DNA of 64,000 nucleotides, taken from NCBI GenBank assembly GCA_020634755.1, contig JACKBC010000011.1, forward strand, positions 62,001-126,000, written 5' to 3'. Made by a program: the position numbers and the translations under genes. The DNA is from Caldilineaceae bacterium (GTDB lineage: Bacteria > Chloroflexota > Anaerolineae > Caldilineales > Caldilineaceae). Within the stretch, counting starts at the first letter, position 1; each line of letters opens with the position of its first letter. Shown here one piece after another: positions 26,687 to 36,222 of the stretch. The notes beneath the pieces were generated by a model, which was not told where the DNA came from, did not search any database, and saw only the letters and a list, made by a program, of their open reading frames with translations.

Positions 26687-26721
26687 CTTACGCAGCGCTG
26701 GCCAAGCCAGCGCTGCGTAAG
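26687..26721. repeat. Short Rpt-2 palindrome
   Basis: CTTACGCAGCGCTGGC and its exact complement (26706-26721) with a three-base loop, 7 bases after the preceding stop codon. It is a minimal form of the Rpt-2 family and may also act as a transcript-end hairpin. Confidence 0.85.
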
Positions 26722-26790
26722 CCTTAAGTTTCTGAGGGCTCTGTGCGCTGCACAACCGCCATCAAACAAGTCATAAAAATCACAAACGAG

Positions 26791-26882
26791 TATCAGCAGG
26801 TTGCAATCGCAAGAGATAGCGTCGGATTTAACAAACTAGACCAACGGCTATCTCGTCAATACCGTGCAAAATACTGAGTATT
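26791..26882 (+). repeat. Rpt-1 dispersed repeat, copy C (degenerate)
   Basis: TATCAGCAGGTTGCAATCGC ... GATAGCGTCGGATTTAACAA ... CGTCAATACCGTGCAAAATACTGA: same order of blocks as other copies, with a decayed core. It fills much of the gap before the nucleotidyltransferase/kinase gene. Confidence 0.65.
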
Positions 26883-26965
26883 GTCTAAAATAACTTTGGG
26901 TCCTTCCATACTCCCGGCTATCAAATGGCGCTTGCAAGTTGCGAAGGACGTTTGAAAGCCGATTC

Positions 26966-28300
26966 ATGAACACCGTATTAACGTCACTTTTGCATTTGTT
27001 TGACCAGAAAGAGATTGCCTATTGCCTTTTGCGTGGTGATGGGCAATCAGATGCACCCGATTCCTCTCCTCAAACCGACAACTCAACCACCACAGAGATC
27101 GATCTGCTGGTGGCGGAAAACCGTCTGACTGATGTACAGTCGCTGCTGGCTCAACTGGGCTTTGTGGCGTTGCCGGGGTGGGGACATGCGCCCCACCATT
27201 TTTATGTGGCCTACGATCAGGAACAGGACGGCTGGCTCAAGCTTGATCTGGTGACCGAAGCCAGCTATGGTCGCCCCACCCGCGCTTTGCGCACGAATCT
27301 GGCGGCGGGCTGTCTGCAAACGCGGCAACGCCTGGGGGCCGGGTATGCACCGGCGCCGGAATATGAGTTGGCCATGCTGCTGCTGCACTGTCTGTTGGAC
27401 AAAGGCTATTTCAAACCAGAACATCAGGCCCGCCTGCAAAGGTTACTCGCTCAGGTCAGCGATGACGAACTGCTGGTTCAATTGTTTGCCCAAACCGGCA
27501 TTGGATTGCGTAGCAAAGCAGAACTGGGCGACGTCGTCAGGCGGGGCGCATGGAACAGCCTACTGGCGCGGCAAACGCAGATCATCACTCATTTGACCGG
27601 CAGCGATGCAATGGGCGTGCGCATGCGCCAATTCAAAGGGCGGATATTGCGCAAGCTCAATGTGGCCATCAACTTCCGCCGCCCGCGCGCGGTCAGCGTA
27701 GCCGTTTTGGCCCCTGATGGCGCTGGTAAATCCACGGTGACCGAAGGGTTGGGCCACACTTTCTATTTTCCAGCCCGCACCATCTACATGGGGTTATATC
27801 AGAAGCAAAGTGCCGGCAAACGTTCGTTGCTGGGCCGCATGGGGTTGGCCGGCCGCATTTTGCGCCAGTGGCTGCGCTATGGTAGTGCGCTGCGGCATTT
27901 GGCCCAGCGGCGGCTGGTGATTTTTGATCGCTACACATATGATGCCTTGCTGACCGCTGACGGTGATGCCGGTTGGCGCAAACAGGGGCGGCGCTGGCTG
28001 CTGGCCAACTGCTGTCCGGCGCCCGATCTGGTGATTCTGCTTGATGCCCCGGGCGAACTGCTCTTTGCGCGTAAAGGTGAACATACGGCTGAACTGCTGG
28101 AGACACAGCGGCAACAATATCTTGGTCTACGCAATCGCATCCCCAATATGACGGTTGTGGACGCCACCCAAGATAGCGATCAGGTGCGGCGCAGCGTAAC
28201 GGCCCTCATTTGGCGGACGTATCTGCGGCGACAGCACGGGCGCGATGTGACCGTCATAAATGCGCCCGCGGTAAACAGTGAATCTGTGTTAGCAAATTAG
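26966..28300 (+). CDS. Nucleotidyltransferase-like / thymidylate-kinase-like fusion protein
   Basis: A 444-residue two-domain protein. I chose the ATG at 26966; an earlier TTG at 26939 adds nine residues. The N-terminal ~200 residues resemble a nucleotidyltransferase-fold protein (AYCLLRGD, then EIDLLVAENRLTDVQSLLAQLGF). The C-terminal half is a P-loop kinase of thymidylate-kinase type: VLAPDGAGKSTV (~248-259), FDRYTYDALL, and PDLVILLDAPGELLFARKGEHT as the lid/adenine region. Similar kinases occur in capsule loci and probably phosphorylate a sugar or lipid, not TMP. It is related in its kinase half to the gene at 41664. The substrate is unknown. Confidence 0.78.
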   Translation: MNTVLTSLLHLFDQKEIAYCLLRGDGQSDAPDSSPQTDNSTTTEIDLLVAENRLTDVQSLLAQLGFVALPGWGHAPHHFYVAYDQEQDGWLKLDLVTEASYGRPTRALRTNLAAGCLQTRQRLGAGYAPAPEYELAMLLLHCLLDKGYFKPEHQARLQRLLAQVSDDELLVQLFAQTGIGLRSKAELGDVVRRGAWNSLLARQTQIITHLTGSDAMGVRMRQFKGRILRKLNVAINFRRPRAVSVAVLAPDGAGKSTVTEGLGHTFYFPARTIYMGLYQKQSAGKRSLLGRMGLAGRILRQWLRYGSALRHLAQRRLVIFDRYTYDALLTADGDAGWRKQGRRWLLANCCPAPDLVILLDAPGELLFARKGEHTAELLETQRQQYLGLRNRIPNMTVVDATQDSDQVRRSVTALIWRTYLRRQHGRDVTVINAPAVNSESVLAN

Positions 28301-28318
28301 AAATCAGGAATTACAATA

Positions 28319-29665
28319 ATGACGTATTTGGATACGGGAGTCAATCTGTACGCAGAAGATAATGTGGCCGAGCGCATGCCGGAAGCCGCAGAAACCATAT
28401 CTGCCTCCCGCGCCACCGAAGCCAAACAAAAAGTGGCTTATATGATGTCTCGTTTTCCCAAAATTACCGAGACCTTTATTCTCTACGAGATGTTGGCCGT
28501 GCAGCAGCAAGGCGTGCCGGTGGAGGTCTACCCGCTGCGCCGTGAAAAGACCAATGTGGTTCATCCTGAAGCCGTGCCGTTTGTAGAACGCGCCCACTTT
28601 ATTCCGTACATTTCCAAAGATATTTTGCAGGCGCATCTGCATTATGCGCTGCGCCGGCCGCGCGCCTACTTTGGCGCGCTGGGCGCCTTGCTGCGCGAGA
28701 ACTTGGGCAGTCGGCGCTATCTAATTGGTGCATTGGGGCTCTTTCCCAAGGCAGTCTATTTTGCGCAACGCATGAGTGAAGATGGCGTTTCGCATATTCA
28801 TGCGCATTTTGCCAGCCATCCCGCGGCCGCGGCCTATGTCATTCACCGGCTGACCGGTATTCCATATAGCTTTACGGCTCACGGCTCGGATCTGCATCGC
28901 GACCGCCACATGCTGGCAGAAAAAGTGGCGCACGCGGCGCTGGTGGTGCCCATTTCCAATTACAACCGTGAAATTATTCTCCAAGAGTGCCATGGCCGCT
29001 TTGGCGACAAAGTAACGGTAATTCACTGTGGCGTAGATGTGAGCGTGTTTCAACCGCGCACCGAGCCCACGCCGCACGAGCGGGGGCAAGCGCCGTTCAG
29101 CATTTTGTGTATTGGCACGCTGCACGAAGTAAAAGGGCAGCAGTATTTGATCGATGCTTGCCGCGCATTGGCTGAACAGGGCGTTACGGTGGCATGTCAC
29201 TTTGCTGGCGATGGACCTGATGAAGAGGCGTTGACGCAGCGTGCGGCTGCGGCCGGCCTGGCCGCGCAGATGCACTTTCACGGGCGATTGACGCGCGAAC
29301 AGGTGGTGGACCTTTTGCATCAGGCCGATGTGGTGGTGGCGCCCAGCGTTCCTTCCAGCGATGGCCGCCGTGAAGGCATTCCGGTGGCGCTCATGGAGGC
29401 CATGGGCGCCGGCGTGCCGGTCATCGGCAGCGATTTGTCGGGCATTCCAGAGCTGATCGAGGACGGCGTAAGCGGGTTGCTGGCGCCTCCCTGCAATGTG
29501 CAGGCCATTGCGCATGCGCTCTATCGTTTGATTCAGCAACCAGAGTTGCGTCATCAATTTGGCCAGGCTGGCCGCCAAAAGGTAATGCAGGAGTTTGATC
29601 TGTATAAGAATGCTGAAATTTTGGCCAGTTGTTTTACAGAGGATACCTATGACGCGGCAGCCTAA
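28319..29665 (+). CDS. GT4-family glycosyltransferase
   Basis: A 448-residue GT-B glycosyltransferase, predicted cytosolic or membrane-associated. The N-terminal acceptor domain has AYMMSRFPKITETFILYEM and HIHAHFASHPAAAAYVIHRL with FTAHGSDLH. The C-terminal donor domain has SILCIGTLHEVKGQQYLIDA and the retaining GT4 signature REGIPVALMEAMGAGVPVIG with downstream SGIPELI. It transfers a sugar in repeat-unit assembly; donor and linkage cannot be predicted. The ATG is 18 bases after the preceding stop with a CAGGAA ribosome-binding site, so it is in an operon with the kinase fusion. Confidence 0.93.
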   Translation: MTYLDTGVNLYAEDNVAERMPEAAETISASRATEAKQKVAYMMSRFPKITETFILYEMLAVQQQGVPVEVYPLRREKTNVVHPEAVPFVERAHFIPYISKDILQAHLHYALRRPRAYFGALGALLRENLGSRRYLIGALGLFPKAVYFAQRMSEDGVSHIHAHFASHPAAAAYVIHRLTGIPYSFTAHGSDLHRDRHMLAEKVAHAALVVPISNYNREIILQECHGRFGDKVTVIHCGVDVSVFQPRTEPTPHERGQAPFSILCIGTLHEVKGQQYLIDACRALAEQGVTVACHFAGDGPDEEALTQRAAAAGLAAQMHFHGRLTREQVVDLLHQADVVVAPSVPSSDGRREGIPVALMEAMGAGVPVIGSDLSGIPELIEDGVSGLLAPPCNVQAIAHALYRLIQQPELRHQFGQAGRQKVMQEFDLYKNAEILASCFTEDTYDAAA

Positions 29666-29801
29666 GCATGGCAGTGAATCCTGCGCATCTGTAGCCAAAC
29701 ACGCGGCGGGTTGCTCTGCAACGGTTTTACGATCTGCAAAGCAACAAGGTGAAGGCGGGCCTCGACAAGCTCAGCCCTCGGTAGTAAAAAAGGAGCCTAC
29801 T

Positions 29802-31004
29802 ATGGCATTAGCTATATTTTGGGGAGCGGTTTCCCTGATCGTTTATACGTACGTTTTATTTCCAATTTTGACCATGATCCGCGGTGCATTCTGGCCGCGT
29901 GAACATCACAGCATTGCCATTGCGCCGTCAGTCAGCTTGATTATTGCGGCATATAACGAGGCGGACAGCATTCGCGCCAAGCTGGAGAATGTGCTGGCGC
30001 TGGTCTACCCGCGCGACAGTTTCGAAGTGCTGGTGGCGTCCGATGGGTCCACCGACGGCACCAATGAAATTGTGCGCGAATATGAAGACCGCGGCATCCG
30101 GCTGCTGGCGCTGCCGCGGCAGGGCAAGGCTGGCGCACTCAACGATGCGGTGGCGGTGGCCAAGGGCGACATTCTGGTCTTTTCCGACGCCAACAGCATG
30201 TATGATCCCGATGCGATTCAGGAATTGGTGCGCCCCTTTGCCGATTTGGCTGTGGGCGGCGTGGCCGGCAACCAATGCTATTCGGACGATATGGAAGACG
30301 GGCTCAACGCCGGTGAACACAGCTATTGGAATTTTGACCGGCTGATGAAGGAATTTCAGAGCCGGTCGGGCAACGCCATTTCGGCCACCGGCGCCATATA
30401 TGCCATTCGGCGCTCGTTGTTTGACCCGGTGCCGGGCGGCGTGACCGACGACTTCACCATTTCGACCGGCGTTATTGAAAAGGGCTACCGGCTGGTCTTT
30501 GCCTCGGCCGCGCAGGCGTTTGAGCCGGCTTCATCATCTAACAGCGACGAATTTGGCCGCAAAGTGCGCATTATTACGCGCGGTCTGCGGGCGGTGATTG
30601 TACGGCGCAAGCTGCTCAATCCGTTCCGCTATGGCTTCTATTCGTTTCAGCTTTTCTCTCACAAAGTGCTGCGGCGATTGGTGGTCTTTCCGCTGCTGCT
30701 GCTGCTGGTGATCAACCCGCTGTTGGTGTTGCGCAGCGTGTTCTACCAGGCCACTATGCTGGCGCAGCTCGTCTTTTATGGCATGGCGGTAGTGGGATTC
30801 TATGCCCAAAGCGAACGCATCAAGCAGAATAAATTGATAACAATTCCGGCCTTTTTCTGCATGGTAAATGGCGCGGCCCTTATGGCAACCATTAACGTGT
30901 TGCGCGGCCACCGTATTGAGCGCTGGGAGCCAAAACGAGTCGAGACCGAGACAAGCGAGACAGCGGATGCCGGCGGGATTATGCCGGATGCTAAAGGAGT
31001 ATAG
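29802..31004 (+). CDS. Membrane GT2-family glycosyltransferase
   Basis: A 400-residue processive-type GT-A glycosyltransferase. I chose the ATG at 29802 because AAAAAGGAG precedes it; the frame extends upstream to 29595 but overlaps the previous gene. One N-terminal helix (~2-24) is followed by the GT2 domain: SLIIAAYNEADSI, VASDGSTDGTNEI, FSDANSMYDPDA, TGAIYAIRRSLF and DDFTISTGVIEKGYRLVF. About three C-terminal membrane helices (~285-385) follow. This plan is shared with hyaluronan/cellulose-synthase-like enzymes and EpsI-type proteins. A CTCGACAAGCTCAGC arm (Rpt-6) lies in its leader at 29760. Confidence 0.92.
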   Translation: MALAIFWGAVSLIVYTYVLFPILTMIRGAFWPREHHSIAIAPSVSLIIAAYNEADSIRAKLENVLALVYPRDSFEVLVASDGSTDGTNEIVREYEDRGIRLLALPRQGKAGALNDAVAVAKGDILVFSDANSMYDPDAIQELVRPFADLAVGGVAGNQCYSDDMEDGLNAGEHSYWNFDRLMKEFQSRSGNAISATGAIYAIRRSLFDPVPGGVTDDFTISTGVIEKGYRLVFASAAQAFEPASSSNSDEFGRKVRIITRGLRAVIVRRKLLNPFRYGFYSFQLFSHKVLRRLVVFPLLLLLVINPLLVLRSVFYQATMLAQLVFYGMAVVGFYAQSERIKQNKLITIPAFFCMVNGAALMATINVLRGHRIERWEPKRVETETSETADAGGIMPDAKGV

Positions 31005-31009
31005 GGGTT

Positions 31010-32587
31010 GTGCGTAGCGCATCGAATTCCACGTTGAATATAAAGTTGAACACAAAGGGAAATGCAAAGGGAAATGCAAAGTGGTGGAAGCTGGTTGTGC
31101 TGTTGGCGTTTCTGCTGGTGGGCTGCTCTAGCCGCACCCATACCCGTTCGCCGCAGATCGTCAGCCAATTCTTAGCGCCATTTTCTTCGGCTAAAAGTGA
31201 CGCAGAACAGAAGCTAAAAGACGAATTGGCGAATGCGGCAGCGGCCAATGGCAGTAGAGCCAGCATTCCAGCGCTGGCGCCCCTGGCGTCGCGCGGCTAT
31301 TTGACCACGCCGCAAGAGTTGGCCGAAATTCGCCAGAAGGCGGACGATGGCGTCGAGCCATATGCCTCCGCCATGCAGTTTGTGCTAAAAGCTGCCGACC
31401 GCAAGTGGGAATATGAGCTAGATGAACAGCAAACCTGTAAGGGGGCGGACAGGCCGGCCTGGCTGGATGAGGGCAAGGGAATTCCGCGGCTCTATGCGCG
31501 GGCATTGGCCTATCATTTGACTGGCGACACGCGTTATGCCCAGGAAGTCAAGTCAATTCTGCAACGCATTATGACCGAAGTTGTACAGGTCGATTTGGAT
31601 GAGCAGCAATGCCGGCTCAACTTTGGCTGGGGTACGCCCGAACTGGTGGCTGCGGCGGATCTGATTGAGGCCTACTGGGCAGAAGATACTTGCACCGGCC
31701 CCACCGGCACGCTTTATAGCGATGTATCTATTGGCTCGGGCAACTGCAAAGCGCTGTTCCAAAATTGGTTGGTCAAGAATCCCTATTATGTGGTTTCGTT
31801 TACGGCGGAAGACGCCATGGGCAACTGGGGCGCGGCGGCCACCAATACGTTGGCCTATATTGCCGATTATCTGTGGGATCGCCCCGAGCTGGAGATTACC
31901 CATCGCATGCCGTACGGTTCCGGCAGCGACAGCTATTTTGAGCTCAGCTTGCATCCCCACGATGCATATGTTCATGCCAACCAGATTATGTTTGACCGCA
32001 TGAATGGGTACGGCGTCGATCTGCACAGCAGCAGTTCATGTGATTATTTAGACGGTTCGCAACAGGATGACCGCTGGGCGCCAGTCAAGTCGCAGATTAC
32101 AGAAAACGGCGTTATCCCTGAGGACGCGCGTCGTGAGGAAAAGTGCAATATTCCTGAGTACGATGGCTCATACCAAAATTATCCGCAGGTGCATCTGGGG
32201 AATAACATTCAGCAATGTGAATTGATGTGGCGCCGCGGCGATTCGTCTTGTTATGACAATGTAGCCACCGATGACCTGCCCAATTATGTCTTTAGCGGCA
32301 CCGGCGGTGGAGAGCACACGACACATCTGTACCCAGGCCGCGGCTCGATTGAGCGCGCCATCAAGGCGATTATTGTGGATGCCGATACCGAGTGGAAACA
32401 TGATTCGGCGCTGGCCGTGGCCATCCGGTATTACTACGAGCACCACACGCTGCCCGGCTTTGGCCAGTGGCGATCCCATGTGGAGCGCTTAGAGGATTGC
32501 GATCAGGATATCTGTTTTGGCGCGTTGACGCATGGGCTGGCGCCGGACGAGGCGCCGGTTCCACCGCCGCTGGCGCCGCCGCCTTAA
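31010..32587 (+). CDS. Alginate-lyase-family lipoprotein
   Basis: A 525-residue exported lipoprotein starting at GTG 31010, with AAAGGAG ~12 bases upstream. Residues 25-38 are the hydrophobic signal core and the lipobox is LVGC with Cys39. The mature part resembles alginate lyase (PL5-like, alpha-barrel) proteins: LYARALAYHLTGDTRYAQEV, NFGWGTPELVAAADLI, NPYYVVSFTAEDAMGNWGAA, SYFELSLHPHDAYVHAN. It probably cleaves or trims a uronic-acid-containing polysaccharide at the cell surface. The C-terminus is proline-rich. It ends the operon that starts with the kinase fusion; a repeat-bearing gap follows. Confidence 0.85.
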   Translation: MRSASNSTLNIKLNTKGNAKGNAKWWKLVVLLAFLLVGCSSRTHTRSPQIVSQFLAPFSSAKSDAEQKLKDELANAAAANGSRASIPALAPLASRGYLTTPQELAEIRQKADDGVEPYASAMQFVLKAADRKWEYELDEQQTCKGADRPAWLDEGKGIPRLYARALAYHLTGDTRYAQEVKSILQRIMTEVVQVDLDEQQCRLNFGWGTPELVAAADLIEAYWAEDTCTGPTGTLYSDVSIGSGNCKALFQNWLVKNPYYVVSFTAEDAMGNWGAAATNTLAYIADYLWDRPELEITHRMPYGSGSDSYFELSLHPHDAYVHANQIMFDRMNGYGVDLHSSSSCDYLDGSQQDDRWAPVKSQITENGVIPEDARREEKCNIPEYDGSYQNYPQVHLGNNIQQCELMWRRGDSSCYDNVATDDLPNYVFSGTGGGEHTTHLYPGRGSIERAIKAIIVDADTEWKHDSALAVAIRYYYEHHTLPGFGQWRSHVERLEDCDQDICFGALTHGLAPDEAPVPPPLAPPP

Positions 32588-32693
32588 GAGGGTGGGGCAG
32601 GGTGGCATTCACACCGCATGGTGTCTCTTGATGGACAAAGGTTGTGCGACAATTCTGTCGCATCTATGATGAGTGAAGAATAATATTTATAGG

Positions 32694-32775
32694 GCCTACG
32701 CAAGCCTCGAGTAAAGATTGTTGGATAAGCGATGTGTGCTTTTCCTGGCAATCCAGCGGCGCTGCGTAGGTCGTG
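32694..32775. repeat. Rpt-2 element before the ligase gene
   Basis: GGCCTACGCAAGCC on the left and GGCGCTGCGTAGGTCG on the right bound the element. A separate 7-bp hairpin TGCGACA-ATTC-TGTCGCA precedes it (32645-32662). Confidence 0.65.
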
Positions 32776-32787
32776 AATTAATCCAAT

Positions 32788-34308
32788 ATGACAACTTTGA
32801 CGAGTTTACGCAGGCACTCTTTTATAAAGCCATTTAATTTAGATGTCCGCCAGGCAGCGATTCCAATTATTTTACTATTGCCGCCGCTAGTGGTGGGGCT
32901 TCTGGTGCAGCAGCAGATCAATTTGGTCTTTCTGATTGCCGGTGTGGTGCTGATGGGCATTGGCGCTACCATTCTGTCCAAGCCGCAGACTACAACGCTG
33001 CTGGTGCTGTTTATTATGTATGCCAATATTCCCGTTGCGGCGAAGCGTTCATTTGCCGTGCCGGACCTATTGGCTGCCTCCTTTATTTTGCTGCTGGGCA
33101 TTCCGCTGCTGCACTATATTGTGGTGCGCCGTGAGCGCATTCTTGTAGACCGCAATATATATCTGATGCTGGCGCATTTGGGCGTATTGCTCACCTCTGC
33201 TGTTTTGTCGGGCAAGACCAATTTGTCCTTGGATCGAATTGTCACCTATGTGTTGGAAGGCTATCTGCTCTACTGGCTAATTCTGAACACGATTCGCACC
33301 CGCGAACTGTTGCATATGTCCATTTGGGCCATTGTGGTGGCCGGTATTCTCATGGGCAGCCTCTCCTTGATTCAAGAGGTGACCAAAGATTACGACAATG
33401 ATTTTGCCGGTATGGCCGTAGTAGATAATGGCGTGATCAATACCGGGGAGGTAAACAGCTTTGGCACCGAGATCAAGCGCAACCGCCTCTCTGGTCCCAT
33501 AGGTGAAAAGAACCGCTATGCTCAGGTCATGGTGGTGCTGCTGCCGCTGGCCCTCATGCGCATTTGGGCAGAGCGCCGCTGGTGGGTGCGGCTAATTGCC
33601 GCGGGCGCCTGCATCCCCATTGTAGCGGGCGTGTTGCTCTCTTTTTCGCGCGGGGGGGGTGTGGCCGTGGCTGTAACATTTGTGGCTATGGTGGCCATGC
33701 GCATGATCAAGTGGTGGCAAGTGCTGCTGGTGGTCGTTATTGGCTATGCGGTGATCACGACCGTGGCGCCGGACTATCTGTACCGCCTTTCCACGGCAGC
33801 CGACGTGGCGGATCTGGCCACGGGGAATGCGCAGGATGCCGGCGGTGCTGTACGTGGACGCGCCACGTCGGGGCTGGCGGCGTTCTATATTTTTCTGGAT
33901 TATCCAGCTTTTGGCATTGGCCCAGGCCAAACCAGCAAACATACGCGTGAATATGGCAACGAGATCGGCTATCGCAAGCTGGAAGGCAATCGCCGCGCTC
34001 ATAATATGTATTTGGAAGAGCTGGCGGATACGGGGTTGGCTGGTTTTACCCTGCTCATGAGCATTGTTGGTCTGACCTTTTTCGACTTGATCAAGCTGCG
34101 TCGGCGCTGGCAAGATTCACAACCGGTGATTGGCTATACGGCATCGGGCTTTATCTTGGCCATTACGGTCTACATGCTCACGGCGATCTTTTTGCATCTT
34201 TCGTACATGCGCTACTTTTGGCTGCTGATGGGGCTGGCCGCCGCTGCCGTGCGACTCTACAGCAGCGATGAAGAGCCAGATGTTGGCTCAGGAGCGCTAG
34301 CGACATAA
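32788..34308 (+). CDS. O-antigen ligase/Wzy-like polymerase
   Basis: A 506-residue polytopic membrane protein with at least ten hydrophobic segments. The Wzy_C region is clear: a large extracytoplasmic loop with GLAAFYIFLDYPAFGIGPGQ, then NRRAHNMYLEELADTGLAGF, the conserved RxxHN-like motif before a hydrophobic helix. Such proteins polymerise lipid-linked repeat units or ligate chains to an acceptor outside the membrane. Together with the flippase at 34583 and the Wzz-like protein it completes a Wzx/Wzy pathway. No strong ribosome-binding site is visible; the Rpt-2 element lies right upstream. Confidence 0.92.
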   Translation: MTTLTSLRRHSFIKPFNLDVRQAAIPIILLLPPLVVGLLVQQQINLVFLIAGVVLMGIGATILSKPQTTTLLVLFIMYANIPVAAKRSFAVPDLLAASFILLLGIPLLHYIVVRRERILVDRNIYLMLAHLGVLLTSAVLSGKTNLSLDRIVTYVLEGYLLYWLILNTIRTRELLHMSIWAIVVAGILMGSLSLIQEVTKDYDNDFAGMAVVDNGVINTGEVNSFGTEIKRNRLSGPIGEKNRYAQVMVVLLPLALMRIWAERRWWVRLIAAGACIPIVAGVLLSFSRGGGVAVAVTFVAMVAMRMIKWWQVLLVVVIGYAVITTVAPDYLYRLSTAADVADLATGNAQDAGGAVRGRATSGLAAFYIFLDYPAFGIGPGQTSKHTREYGNEIGYRKLEGNRRAHNMYLEELADTGLAGFTLLMSIVGLTFFDLIKLRRRWQDSQPVIGYTASGFILAITVYMLTAIFLHLSYMRYFWLLMGLAAAAVRLYSSDEEPDVGSGALAT

Positions 34309-34360
34309 TACGTACAGTCATTGCTCTTTGTCAGTTGCGCATTTAACACGTTTTGAACTA

Positions 34361-34444
34361 GGACTTACGCTAGCCTGGCGGAAAAATTGCCAGGTAAGCT
34401 ATATGATAAACGCCAGTCGATCCACGGGCGCTACGTAAGTCGTG
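34361..34444. repeat. Rpt-2 element before the flippase gene
   Basis: GGACTTACGCTAGCCTGG and GGGCGCTACGTAAGTCG bound the element; an internal CCTGGC/GCCAGG hairpin lies at 34374-34393. It is followed at once by Rpt-1 copy D. Confidence 0.75.
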
Positions 34445-34470
34445 AGACCTTTATTTATCAACATACGGAC

Positions 34471-34561
34471 TCTCAGTAGAGCGCAACGGGATGAGATAAG
34501 GCTGGATTCCTGAATCGAGACCGAAGCCTGTATCGCCAACACCGTTGCGGTGTACTGAATA
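34471..34561 (+). repeat. Rpt-1 dispersed repeat, copy D
   Basis: TCTCAGTAGAGCGCAACGGG through CGCCAACACCGTTGCGGTGT to TACTGAAT, ending 21 bases before the flippase start codon, so it forms part of that gene's leader. Confidence 0.85.
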
Positions 34562-34582
34562 TTATAAGACGAAGCAAACTAT

Positions 34583-36148
34583 ATGAATTCAACTGTTTCC
34601 GCCCCCATGGACGCGGGCACACTCGAACCAAAAAAATCAAAGTCATCAAGATCACGACGGCAGATTCGTGGTTCTAGCTTGCTGCTATCGGGACAATTTC
34701 TTTCCAAAGGTCTCAACTTTGTGACCCAAATTCTCATTGTGCGCTATTTAACCACGGCTGATTATGGCGCCTTGGGCTATGCGCTTTCGATTGTGGCGTT
34801 GGGCCAGAGTTTTGCCACCTTTGGATTGGATCGGGCCATTACGCGTTTTGTGCCGATCTATCATGAACGGCAGGAATATAATAAGCTCTTTGGCACGCTG
34901 ATCATGGTGCTGACTACGGTCGTTTCGCTGGGGCTGGGCATGGCGCTGCTCTTTTACGCCTTCCAAGGGCCTATTGGCGACACCTGGATCAAAGACCAAC
35001 TGGCGGTTGAATTGCTGTTGATTCTTATATTTTTGGCGCCGCTGCAATCCATAGACGAGCTGTTTGTGGGCATGTTTGCCGTCTTTACTGGCTCGCGAGC
35101 CGTATTCTTCCGTAAATACTTGCTGGGCCCAGGCATTAAGCTGGGCGCCGTGCTGGCGCTTATGTTGGCACACGGCAATGTGGTCTTCTTGGCCGGGGCG
35201 CAGCTTGTGGGCGCTATCTTGGCCATTGTTGTCTATAGCATCATGCTCGTGCGCGCGCTGCGTCAGCAAGACCTCTTTACGCATTTTAACTGGGCGGAGG
35301 TCAACATACCGTGGCGTGAAATTCTGGCCTTTACCATCCCGCTGCTCACGTCGGACCTGGTTTATGTGGTGATGAACAGCATGGATGCCATTATGATTCA
35401 ATATTTCCACAGCGCGGTGGATGTGGCGGCGCTGCGGGCCGTACAGCCTACGGCCAAACTCAATCAAATTGTGCTGACCAGTTTTGGTTTGCTCTTTACG
35501 CCGGCGGCGGCGCGCATGTTTGCCCGGAATGACCGCGAAGGCATTAACAATTTATATTGGGAAAATGCAATTTGGATTGCCGTGGCCTCCTTCCCCATTT
35601 TTGTGCTTACCTTTTCATTGGCCCAGCCCATCACCATTCTGCTGTATGGCGAACGCTATGCGCAGTCGGCCATTATTTTGGCGCTCCTTTCGTTCAGCTA
35701 CTACTTTAATGCCGCTCTGGGGCAGAATGGCCTTACGCTGAAAGTTTTTGGTAAAGTGCGCTATGTGGTTGTGATCAACGTGATCGCCGTGCTGGTCAAT
35801 CTTGTTGCCAACCTGCTGCTGATTCCGCGTTATGGCGCACTGGGCGCCACAATTGGCACCGCAAGTACGCTGGTGCTGCACAACCTGCTCAAGCAGGCTG
35901 GGTTGCGCATGGGCACTGGCATTAATCTGTTCGAGTGGCGCTATCTGCGCGTCTATGTCATCATCACCCTGGGCGCGGCTCTGCTGCTGCTAAATCAATG
36001 GCTTTTGGAGCCTTCAGTTTATGTAAGTGTGGGGCTGGCCGTACTGGTCTCGTTGGTGATCGTGCGTCTGAATCGTCATCTGTTGGATCTTGAAGGCATG
36101 TTCCCCGAACTGATGCGGCTGCCCTTTGTCAAGCTGATTTTGGGATAA
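34583..36148 (+). CDS. Wzx-like polysaccharide flippase
   Basis: A 521-residue MATE/MOP-superfamily protein with about 12-14 hydrophobic helices after a charged N-terminus (KKSKSSRSRRQ). The start of the first helix pair, LLLSGQFLSKGLNFVTQILIV, followed by RYLTTADYGALGYALSI, is typical for Wzx/oligosaccharide flippases. It moves undecaprenyl-linked repeat units to the outer face of the membrane. It lies between the Wzy-like gene and the methyltransferase/kinase fusion. No strong ribosome-binding site is visible before the ATG; an Rpt-1 copy ends just upstream. Confidence 0.93.
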   Translation: MNSTVSAPMDAGTLEPKKSKSSRSRRQIRGSSLLLSGQFLSKGLNFVTQILIVRYLTTADYGALGYALSIVALGQSFATFGLDRAITRFVPIYHERQEYNKLFGTLIMVLTTVVSLGLGMALLFYAFQGPIGDTWIKDQLAVELLLILIFLAPLQSIDELFVGMFAVFTGSRAVFFRKYLLGPGIKLGAVLALMLAHGNVVFLAGAQLVGAILAIVVYSIMLVRALRQQDLFTHFNWAEVNIPWREILAFTIPLLTSDLVYVVMNSMDAIMIQYFHSAVDVAALRAVQPTAKLNQIVLTSFGLLFTPAAARMFARNDREGINNLYWENAIWIAVASFPIFVLTFSLAQPITILLYGERYAQSAIILALLSFSYYFNAALGQNGLTLKVFGKVRYVVVINVIAVLVNLVANLLLIPRYGALGATIGTASTLVLHNLLKQAGLRMGTGINLFEWRYLRVYVIITLGAALLLLNQWLLEPSVYVSVGLAVLVSLVIVRLNRHLLDLEGMFPELMRLPFVKLILG

Positions 36149-36222
36149 GGGCGTCATTGCCGCGTGGCCGGCGTGCAGCGTATCTCGCCGCCTGCCACAT
36201 TCTCTCTTTTGGAGTTTTGATC

